Shown here piece by piece: positions 58,961-64,000 of a stretch of DNA of 64,000 nt. Numbering within the stretch: position 1 is the stretch's first letter; every line of letters begins with the position of its first letter. This stretch comes from a virus. Position numbers and translations under genes: made by a program. Below the pieces are notes generated by a model that was not told the origin of the DNA, ran no database searches, and saw nothing but the letters and a program-made list of their open reading frames with translations. The stretch covers positions 22,663-86,662 of IMG/VR virus record IMGVR_UViG_3300034198_006385; one strand, 5' to 3'.

Positions 58961-59250
58961 AGAAGTCGAAAAAAAGTGCTAGAGCCTAGATTAGCAGCAA
59001 ACCCATACCCCTGTCAACTAGTTTTTTCTAACTTTTTTTTAACTTGACATTAACAATAGAGCCACCCCAAACCCTGTCAATTAAAATTTATTTAACTTGC
59101 GAATTATTTCGTTATCGTATCGGTGGCACCTGTATATACACAATCCTCACGATGGCGCAACGGTGGCCATCTGTATATACAGGCCGGTATCGTATGAAAC
59201 GAAAGCACCGATAGTTTCATTGCCATATCGGAATGATCACTGTATGAAAA
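58961..59250. other. Non-coding stretch at the transition from AT-rich to GC-rich sequence
   Basis: AT-rich sequence with several pyrimidine runs passes into a mixed-composition region near 59100. Two near-copies of CTGTATATACA (59130 and 59170) lie about 40 bases apart and form palindromic CTGTATATACAG-like sites. There is no convincing gene or promoter that I can support. Confidence 0.5.
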
Positions 59251-59274
59251 AAGGCCAGCGGTTAAACTGGCCTT
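59251..59274 (-). terminator. Terminator downstream of the GC-rich leftward genes
   Basis: Arms AAGGCCAG/CTGGCCTT (59251-59258/59267-59274), followed on the minus strand by six T residues (59250-59245). It ends leftward transcription of the genes from 61437 to 59298. Confidence 0.85.
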
Positions 59275-59297
59275 GAATCGTTGCGATAGCGTGTTGA

Positions 59298-59444
59298 TTA
59301 TTGTTCCATATACGAATCAAACCATGTGCCAGATTTACGAGTCCTGGCACGCCCAGCAGGATCGTTGCATGTGCGCCATGATGTATCAGGATCGTGGCAC
59401 CATGCCTGCGCCTCAGCTAGACCGAGATTGCTGGTCACTGTCAT
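59298..59444 (-). CDS. Small phage protein with possible missing start, 48 aa
   Basis: The frame 'GLAEAQAWCHDPDTSWRTC' then 'RARTRKSGTWFDSYMEQ' is a common small phage protein (L-x-E-A-Q-x-H-C-x-x-x-D-T-S-S-R-T ... G-P-W-F-D-x-Y). In relatives a first strand 'YKIVRFF' precedes it; here the matching codons (about 59492-59445) are in frame but have no ATG/GTG/TTG. I give the first ATG. Possibly truncated. Confidence 0.55.
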   Translation of the reverse strand: MTVTSNLGLAEAQAWCHDPDTSWRTCNDPAGRARTRKSGTWFDSYMEQ

Positions 59445-59613
59445 CTTGCGGCCAGACCGCAGGAAATGGCGAACAATCTTGTATCTGGGCGTTGACCAGA
59501 TAGGGGCGGGAAAGGGATTGGACCTAGGCTACAGCCTTTCTAACGGTGCAGGGTGATACAGGGGTAGCGGGGGAAAGCCTAAGCGCCTGTAGCGTTCCCT
59601 TGAGTCTCAGAAA

Positions 59614-61149
59614 TTATCCAGCGTCAAGATTGACGTAGCACAATTCATGCTGCGCGCGGGTAGCCGCAACATACATCAGGTTATTCTCTTGAATTTGTTC
59701 CCATGGCTGCCGCGCATACTTTGACGGATTGTAAATGTTCTTGCCCCACCAAATAACGCGCTGCCATTCCTTGCCCTTTGACTTGTGAATGCTGGAAAGA
59801 GTCAGCACAAGCGGGCGGGAACCTTCTGGAGTATCACCGAACATTTTGTTAATCGAGTCAGTAACACGAGTAACCGAGTCATCATCAGCGAATTGCGCCA
59901 TGATGACTGTCAAGCAGCCCAATTGATCCTCAATAGAGGCTTTGCGAGTATCGTTTCCTTTCGTCTCAGCCTTGGCAGTCTCACGTTCCGCCCATGATTC
60001 AAGCTTGCTACGCAGTGCGGCCACAGTCTTAACCTTGCGCCATTTGCTGGCAAGCTTGATTAGGCCCTGGCCGATATCGCGACCTTCGACCATGCAAGCC
60101 TTGCCCATGCCCAGCAGCCTATAGGCAAGCCCGACAATTGGCGCATTGTTCCGGCAAAGAATAACAGACTCAGCGCCAAGGCTTGGCAGGATGTTGTTGA
60201 AAAACGAAACGGAATCACAATGGGATACAATACCATCCGGCGCGGTATCAGCGGCATGGATATGAGACACCCACTGTTGCGCTTCCGCAACAACCGCCTT
60301 CGGGCACCGATAGGTGATTGTCAGGGGAAAAGGCTTGCAATCAAACCGTTCCGCAATGTTATGCATGGAGTCACTGTCCGCGCCGGTGAATCCATAGATT
60401 GCCTGCCGATCATCGCCCACCGCCGCAATGCGAGTAGTCTCATGCGCCATCATGCCCAGCATATTCAGGCGCATGGGATTCGTATCTTGACATTCATCAG
60501 GCAGAATCCAGTCATATTGCCGCATTTTCAAGCCGAGGCGAACCGGCAAATAAATCATGTCGTCAAAATCAATAACGTTAAGAATTTTGTTGCTGGCTTT
60601 CAGCAACTGGCAAGTCTCACGCAAAGCATCATCAAGAGAAAGCCCGGAGTCTTCCGAAAGATACTGGTCAAGCGAAAAATGATTGACCAGATTATACCAT
60701 GCGTCACGATTGGCCGCGTCAATGCCCGCGCCAATACCAGCCTGCTTCGCCAGGCTAACCGCTTTCATCGCGAAAGAAAGGCACCCTGGATTGACCATGA
60801 TCGAATCGGGGCCGAGTTTGCCAGTGGCAGTAAGATACAGTTTCTTTGCATCTACCTTAGTCGATCGCTGATAGTTGCGGAACGCTTCGAAGCCGTAGGC
60901 GTGAAACGTTTTGACAGTGATTCGATTGTCCGGATCGAGATTTTCGCGAATCACGCGATTTTTAATTTCGTCCGCGATTTTCTTGTTGAAAGCCACGAAA
61001 GCCACGGTGTCAGTAGTCTCCTGCATCATATGCACGAGTGTTGTCGTCTTACCGGCGCCTGCAACGGCGGTAATGATTGCGTTGCCGGTTCCGTTGCGAG
61101 TCCAATCCAGGATGGCGGACTGCTGAGCCGATGGGATGAAATTTGACAT
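59614..61149 (-). CDS. UvrD/Rep-type superfamily 1 helicase, 511 aa, GC-rich
   Basis: Motif I 'AVAGAGKTTTL' (about 32), motif Ia 'VAFNKKIADEI', motif II Asp-Glu-Cys-Gln (about 210; usually DEAQ/DEVQ), motif III 'GDDRQAIYGFTGA', motif IV 'TYRCPK' and motif VI 'MYVAATRAQHEL' identify an SF1A helicase of the kind found in phages. It would unwind DNA 3'-5' or displace proteins. GC content and codon choice differ sharply from the surrounding genome, indicating recent acquisition. Confidence 0.9.
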   Translation of the reverse strand: MSNFIPSAQQSAILDWTRNGTGNAIITAVAGAGKTTTLVHMMQETTDTVAFVAFNKKIADEIKNRVIRENLDPDNRITVKTFHAYGFEAFRNYQRSTKVDAKKLYLTATGKLGPDSIMVNPGCLSFAMKAVSLAKQAGIGAGIDAANRDAWYNLVNHFSLDQYLSEDSGLSLDDALRETCQLLKASNKILNVIDFDDMIYLPVRLGLKMRQYDWILPDECQDTNPMRLNMLGMMAHETTRIAAVGDDRQAIYGFTGADSDSMHNIAERFDCKPFPLTITYRCPKAVVAEAQQWVSHIHAADTAPDGIVSHCDSVSFFNNILPSLGAESVILCRNNAPIVGLAYRLLGMGKACMVEGRDIGQGLIKLASKWRKVKTVAALRSKLESWAERETAKAETKGNDTRKASIEDQLGCLTVIMAQFADDDSVTRVTDSINKMFGDTPEGSRPLVLTLSSIHKSKGKEWQRVIWWGKNIYNPSKYARQPWEQIQENNLMYVAATRAQHELCYVNLDAG

Positions 61150-61179
61150 GTTGTGTGCGCTCCATAGGGAGAGGGGAAA

Positions 61180-61203
61180 AGCCCGTTACACTGGCAACGG
61201 GCT
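61180..61203 (-). terminator. Terminator-like hairpin between two GC-rich genes
   Basis: Arms AGCCCGTT/AACGGGCT (61180-61187/61196-61203), followed on the minus strand by TTTTCCCC. It may end transcription of the 61219-61437 gene or partly attenuate before the helicase. Confidence 0.6.
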
Positions 61204-61218
61204 TGATAGGCGATAGGT

Positions 61219-61437
61219 TCAGACTTCGAACATGGTGACGCCACGTTGCCGCAGGATGGCACGCGCCATTTCGATCAACATATCGGAGTCGAACGTCATG
61301 GACTCGCCGCCATCGGTCACTTCATACAGGCGCGACTCAGGATGAAAAAAATCTTCAACCGGAGTCATGGTGATTGTGTAGTCGTAGCGTGGCGTATCGT
61401 GATCAATGCGGATAACGGCGGAATGCTTGAACGTCAT
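61219..61437 (-). CDS. Hypothetical protein, 72 aa
   Basis: Start ATG 61437 has AGGAG at 7 bases. 'VIRIDHDTPRYDYTITMTPV' beta strands are followed by a basic helix. GC-rich like the helicase gene, so part of the same acquired segment. Function unknown. Confidence 0.6.
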   Translation of the reverse strand: MTFKHSAVIRIDHDTPRYDYTITMTPVEDFFHPESRLYEVTDGGESMTFDSDMLIEMARAILRQRGVTMFEV

Positions 61438-61561
61438 GCGGACACTCCTAGAACGAAACGCGGCGGGAACGGCTGCCGGTTCCCCATACATAGTATGACC
61501 GTCCTACCTTGTTAAGAGGCTAAAAATCAAAATAAATAATTCGTAATGTGCATTTTCCGTA

Positions 61562-61590
61562 TTGACTGCTTCCTTCTTATATGATAGAAT
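61562..61590 (+). promoter_or_regulatory. Sigma70-type promoter pointing into the repeat array
   Basis: TTGACT (61562-61567), 17-bp spacer, TAGAAT (61585-61590). Downstream for about 230 bases there is no convincing gene but the GTTTCAC repeat array, so a non-coding transcript is possible. A palindrome TATAGTA/TACTATA lies at about 61671-61687. Confidence 0.6.
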
Positions 61591-61686
61591 CAATTAGGGT
61601 AAAAAATTAATTAAAAGGATAATAATTTTATATTAAAATTTACTCATTAGTAGGTTTTAATACCGCTTATAGTATATTACTATACT

Positions 61687-61827
61687 CACGTATTGTTTCA
61701 CAATGTTTCACAATGTTTCACTGTGGTTCACGTATTGTTTCACAATGTTTCACTGTGGTTCACGTATTGTTTCACAATGTTTCACTGTGGTTCACGTATT
61801 GTTTCACAATGTTTCACAATGTTTCAC
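61687..61827 (+). repeat. Tandem repeat array containing ten TGTTTCAC octamers
   Basis: Four copies of a unit starting CACGTATTG begin at 61687, 61729, 61761 and 61793 (unit 32 bp, first copy 42 bp through an extra 10-bp TGTTTCACAA). Each unit has two or three TGTTTCAC and ends in CTGTGGTT except the last. TGTTTCAC is exactly one half of the bacterial parS palindrome. The open frames across it are repeats of this unit, without ribosome-binding sites. Confidence 0.85.
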
Positions 61828-62021
61828 CATTCTTTTCGATCAACTTCATTATCCCATCCCCGGCGATATTCATCAATCTCTTTTTGAGTCATTTCGCTTT
61901 CATTAATCTTTTTTGAGGAATATGTCTCACCGACAAAATAATGGGGTGAATATGGGCGTTCATAATAACGATCCGCCGCACCACGATCATAAGGGCCACC
62001 ATGCCGCATATCCATTATCAT
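61824..62021 (-). CDS. Conserved small phage protein, 65 aa
   Basis: 'MRHGGPYDRGAADRYYERPYSPHY' and 'MTQKEIDEYRRGWDNEV' match a family frequent in phages and prophages (R-G-x-x-D-x-Y-Y-x-R ... E-I-x-x-Y-x-x-G). Its last codons touch the repeat array. Function unknown. Confidence 0.7.
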   Translation of the reverse strand: MIMDMRHGGPYDRGAADRYYERPYSPHYFVGETYSSKKINESEMTQKEIDEYRRGWDNEVDRKEW

Positions 62022-62055
62022 TACTCCATGTTGTTTACAGTGAGAATATAAATCA

Positions 62056-62390
62056 GATAACTTTGCATGTCAATAAGAGATTATAACTCCGATAACTTTG
62101 CTGCGTTTCACACCCAGGGAAAAGTTACCTCCTAAAAAATAAAAGTGAATGTTTTCAATAACTTACCTTCTTAGGCTATTTTTAACATCCTTTCGGCGGC
62201 CTGTCAAATGGTTTTTTGCGAAAGTTATGCGAAACGTGAGAAAAACAAAAAGTGAATGTTTTCAATAACTTAACAAAAATGGAGCAATAATATTACAAAA
62301 TATAGGGCATTTAAGCAATATTAGAACCATTCAGACGCTGCATAAACCTTATAAAATGGTATAAATGTCAACCAAAAAGTTTGCGAAACT
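62056..62390 (+). repeat. Cluster of direct and inverted repeats in a 430-bp gene-free stretch
   Basis: GATAACTTTGC occurs at 62056-62066 and 62091-62101 and a near reverse copy at about 62218. A 25-bp direct repeat (AAAAGTGAATG...AACTTA) is identical at 62141-62165 and 62248-62272. The palindrome AGTTTGCGAAACT is at 62378-62390. No gene is visible between 62022 and 62455. The layout is like an origin or control region with iterons. Confidence 0.75.
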
Positions 62391-62437
62391 TACAGTTTTT
62401 TTATCGAAAATTACGTTTTCTTTTTGATTGACATCTA

Positions 62438-62453
62438 TGTTTCATGTGAAACA
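62438..62453 (+). promoter_or_regulatory. parS-like palindrome
   Basis: TGTTTCATGTGAAACA differs from the bacterial chromosomal parS consensus (TGTTTCACGTGAAACA) at one central base. Its half-site TGTTTCAC is the octamer repeated ten times 600 bp upstream. It could be bound by a host ParB. No ParA/ParB gene is seen in the window. Confidence 0.6.
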
Positions 62454-62455
62454 TT

Positions 62456-62650
62456 CTACATATTGGCATTAATCCAGCGCATGACATAATCATAGGCGGG
62501 CGCAAGGGTGCAATTCGCCTCGGTCATAATCTGCTTGACAGCTTCCAGGCGATTGACAATGGCACCATCCTTAGTGCGATACATTCCCAACAAGAGCAGC
62601 ATGACCGCACGAAACGGCATGTAATCGTTCGGCATAAAGGTGTTAACCAT
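62456..62650 (-). CDS. Small hypothetical protein, 64 aa
   Basis: Start ATG 62650 has AAAGGAG at 7 bases and its own promoter upstream. 'MVNTFMPNDYMPFRAVMLLL' opening and C-terminal 'YVMRWINANM'. GC-richer than adjacent sequence. Function unknown. Confidence 0.6.
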   Translation of the reverse strand: MVNTFMPNDYMPFRAVMLLLLGMYRTKDGAIVNRLEAVKQIMTEANCTLAPAYDYVMRWINANM

Positions 62651-62682
62651 TGTCTGTCTCCTTTCTCGCTGCTGATAAAGGT

Positions 62683-62711
62683 AATATATCGCCTTATTCA
62701 CCCGTTGTCAA
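62683..62711 (-). promoter_or_regulatory. Sigma70-type promoter, leftward
   Basis: On the minus strand TTGACA (62711-62706), 17-bp spacer, TATATT (62688-62683), 33 bp before the start at 62650. Strong early promoter type. Confidence 0.82.
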
Positions 62712-62867
62712 GCGGTATTTTGATTGATTTTTCCATAAAAAAGCCTAAAAATTAAGCAAAATACCGTTTTTTACCCCCTAATATACTGAAAAATATGATT
62801 TTTTTCCTTATTTTTACTCCATTTACTAATATACTATTTAATTTACATAATTAATACAATATCATCA

Positions 62868-63029
62868 TTACCTGTTTTTATAGTCAATTACAGTAATCAT
62901 TTTAATTACAATATCATCCCAATTATATTCCGAATTAAATTGCAAAATATTTTCTCTGTGTTCCTCTGCCTTATTCATATCATTAAAACATACATCAAAT
63001 TTACCATTAATGAATACGCCATATTCCAT
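62868..63029 (-). CDS. Small hypothetical protein, 53 aa
   Basis: Start ATG 63029 has AAGGAGAGTAGCT. The protein begins 'MEYGVFINGKFDVCF', similar in style to the next upstream small gene. It has its own promoter (63058-63086). Function unknown. Confidence 0.6.
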   Translation of the reverse strand: MEYGVFINGKFDVCFNDMNKAEEHRENILQFNSEYNWDDIVIKMITVIDYKNR

Positions 63030-63057
63030 AGCTACTCTCCTTGTTTCTGATATAAGA

Positions 63058-63086
63058 AATATAGTCTATTCAGGATTGATTGTCAA
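63058..63086 (-). promoter_or_regulatory. Early promoter cassette, copy 1
   Basis: On the minus strand TTGACA (63086-63081), 17-bp spacer, TATATT (63063-63058). The -35 lies inside an ATTGACAAT palindrome. The sequence is nearly identical to the cassette at 63620-63648. Confidence 0.82.
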
Positions 63087-63252
63087 TATTAGGAGTCCAT
63101 TCACGGATTACAATATTGTCACTTGTAATTTTACACACAGGAGAATATTTCAAATATTCAACATAATCCTCAGCATATTCCTTATTAATAAACACGGCCA
63201 CAAGTTTATTATCTATATAAATTTCATATTCGTTATAATAAACGCCGGTCAT
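63070..63252 (-). CDS. Small hypothetical protein, 60 aa
   Basis: Start ATG 63252 with AAGGAGAAAGCC. 'VYYNEYEIYIDNKLVAVFINKEYAEDYVEY' forms beta strands and a helix. Its promoter cassette has lost 9 bp between the -35 and -10 boxes. Function unknown. Confidence 0.6.
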   Translation of the reverse strand: MTGVYYNEYEIYIDNKLVAVFINKEYAEDYVEYLKYSPVCKITSDNIVIREWTPNIDNQS

Positions 63253-63278
63253 TGGCTTTCTCCTTATTTGGTTTAAGG

Positions 63279-63298
63279 AATATAAGCTTGATTGTCAA
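63279..63298 (-). promoter_or_regulatory. Early promoter cassette, copy 2, with shortened spacer
   Basis: On the minus strand TTGACA (63298-63293) and TATATT (63284-63279) are only 8 bp apart. Compared with copies at 63058 and 63620 a 9-bp segment is missing from the spacer. It should be a weak or dead promoter unless another -35 is used. Confidence 0.6.
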
Positions 63299-63314
63299 TC
63301 AAAATATTTTGTTT

Positions 63315-63593
63315 TCAATAAAAATAATGCCTGCGAGTATCATCAGTATTCATTGAACGCAATTCATAATCTGTCAAAGCATATCCATCATCATCAACAT
63401 TAATTCCCGGCAATACATTATTTGGCAAATCATTCTTGTTCAGATAAAAATATCCCTTATAATTTTCGGTTGAATGAAGAATTTCTTCTACCATGAGAAT
63501 AATACCATTCCTTTCCTCTCGGCTATTATCCTTTGTCAAGCGCGCATTGGCAAATTCAACCATTTTCTTGACATTGATTGTTTTCGTTGCCAT
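63315..63593 (-). CDS. Small hypothetical protein, 92 aa
   Basis: Start ATG 63593 with AAGGAGAAAGCC. 'TINVKKMVEFANARL' helix, then an Asp/Asn-rich middle. It has an intact promoter cassette. Function unknown. Confidence 0.6.
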   Translation of the reverse strand: MATKTINVKKMVEFANARLTKDNSREERNGIILMVEEILHSTENYKGYFYLNKNDLPNNVLPGINVDDDGYALTDYELRSMNTDDTRRHYFY

Positions 63594-63619
63594 TGGCTTT
63601 CTCCTTGGTTGATATAAGG

Positions 63620-63648
63620 AATATAGGCTATTGAGGATTGATTGTCAA
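63620..63648 (-). promoter_or_regulatory. Early promoter cassette, copy 3
   Basis: On the minus strand TTGACA (63648-63643), 17-bp spacer, TATATT (63625-63620). The -35 is embedded in TGATTGACAATCA, a perfect palindrome apart from the centre, and could be a repressor site. Confidence 0.82.
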
Positions 63649-64000
63649 TCATAAAAAATGATTTGCTGCGGTTTCCAGATAATCCACAATCATTAAAGAT
63701 TCTTTATTATTTTTCCAATAATCACGGGCTTGTTCAATGGTAAAATATCTGCATCCCGCAGATATCTTAATTGATCCATCAGCTTCCTTAAAGATTACAA
63801 AAGTATAACCATCGGAACGGTTGGCGGAAATAAAATAATTAATTACTGCATTGCCATAAATTACTGCATTGCCAGAAATTACTGCATTGCCAGAAATTAC
63901 TGCATTATCATAAATTACTGCATTGCCATAAATTACTGCATTGCCAGAAATTACTGCATTATCATAAATTTCTGCATTGCCAGAAATTACTGCATTGCCA
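63649..64000 (-). CDS. Left-handed beta-helix repeat protein, 5' end outside window
   Basis: The frame enters from the right edge and ends at TGA 63651-63649. It begins with about eleven repeats of the hexapeptide-like unit Gly/Asp-Asn-Ala-Val-Ile-(Ser/Tyr), typical of left-handed beta-helices of phage and bacterial proteins, then a globular tail ('SDGYTFVIFKEADGSIKI...'). No function can be assigned; such helices often mediate trimerisation or acyl transfer. Confidence 0.75.
   Translation of the reverse strand, partial: GNAVISGNAEIYDNAVISGNAVIYGNAVIYDNAVISGNAVISGNAVIYGNAVINYFISANRSDGYTFVIFKEADGSIKISAGCRYFTIEQARDYWKNNKESLMIVDYLETAANHFL

Noticed and set aside
59273-59556. Two plus-strand 76-aa frames in the GC-rich region
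   Set aside because: Opposite the small conserved minus-strand gene and without start signals.
60220-61146. 308-aa frame antisense to the helicase gene
   Set aside because: Caused by low stop frequency opposite a GC-rich gene; no domain, no ribosome-binding site, while the helicase frame has all SF1 motifs.
61687-61827. CRISPR array
   Set aside because: The units are directly adjacent with no unique spacers of constant length and no cas genes are present.
61693-61916. Three overlapping open frames of 64-67 aa with Cys/Phe/His repeats
   Set aside because: They are the same tandem repeat read in three frames, without ribosome-binding sites; the DNA repeat itself is the signal.
62401-62440. 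Rightward promoter TTGACA at 62428
   Set aside because: No acceptable -10 at proper spacing and no gene downstream on that strand.
63010-63276. 88-aa plus-strand frame at the right end
   Set aside because: Opposite two small minus-strand genes that have ribosome-binding sites and promoters.

Overview
The window is a 64 kb piece of a strongly AT-rich genome of a T4-superfamily myovirus. The call rests on an almost complete T4-type replication and recombination set: ssDNA-binding protein gp32, helicase loader gp59, late co-activator gp33, primase gp61, clamp gp45, clamp loader gp44/gp62, RegA, polymerase gp43, UvsX and helicase gp41. Late-gene signals (TATAAATA) and host-type sigma70 promoters (TTGACA-16/17-TATAAT-like) are both present. 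Several clues point to an alphaproteobacterial host: a secreted double-cysteine protein of a type I associate with alphaproteobacteria (37517-37885), a GTA-type holin and ThyX. The host assignment is inference.

Layout. 1-1682 (+) is the end of a baseplate/hub block. 1675-11084 (-) is one long, mostly overlapping operon read leftward from a consensus promoter at 11178-11205: small conserved genes, phoH, a PD-(D/E)XK nuclease, 33, 59, 32, then a GT34 glycosyltransferase and a dideoxysugar pathway (RfbH-like dehydrase, a thiamine-diphosphate enzyme split into two genes, and an SDR). 11253-18831 (+) holds a metalloprotease, a deaminase, virion structural genes and holin-like proteins. 18894-28289 (+) carries primase, an intein-containing thyX, nrdA/nrdB, dCMP deaminase and a glycosyltransferase. 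28273-38766 (-) is an accessory region of many small genes, RlpA, SpeD plus a SpeD-like paralogue, a VWA protein and four tRNA-like loci (Thr, Glu, Met, Arg, with a decayed Gln locus between the last two). 39009-52579 (+) is the core replisome, with gp43 split in two and uvsX split inside a split intein, followed by a late structured RNA and candidate packaged proteins. 52606-57254 (-) has a frameshifted DUF932 gene, an ADP-ribosyltransferase-like protein, a GT9-like protein and a methyltransferase. 57398-64000 is an early-type region of tiny genes with strong promoters. It contains a GC-rich island with a UvrD-type helicase and a repeat-rich stretch with an array of parS half-sites and one parS-like palindrome.

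How it works together. The phage supplies its own dNTPs (NrdA/NrdB, ThyX, dCMP deaminase, MazG-like, glutaredoxin), its replisome, lysis functions (holin-like, GH19 endolysin, RlpA) and several glycan-modifying enzymes. At least four proteins begin with a short F-K-x-F-like, Glu-ending leader resembling the T4 capsid-targeting sequence, and one of them looks like an ADP-ribosyltransferase. This suggests a set of effectors packaged in the head and injected with the DNA. Interrupted genes are a theme: one cis intein, one split intein, a split polymerase, a split TPP enzyme, an amber-interrupted DUF3307 gene and a dinucleotide-repeat frameshift.
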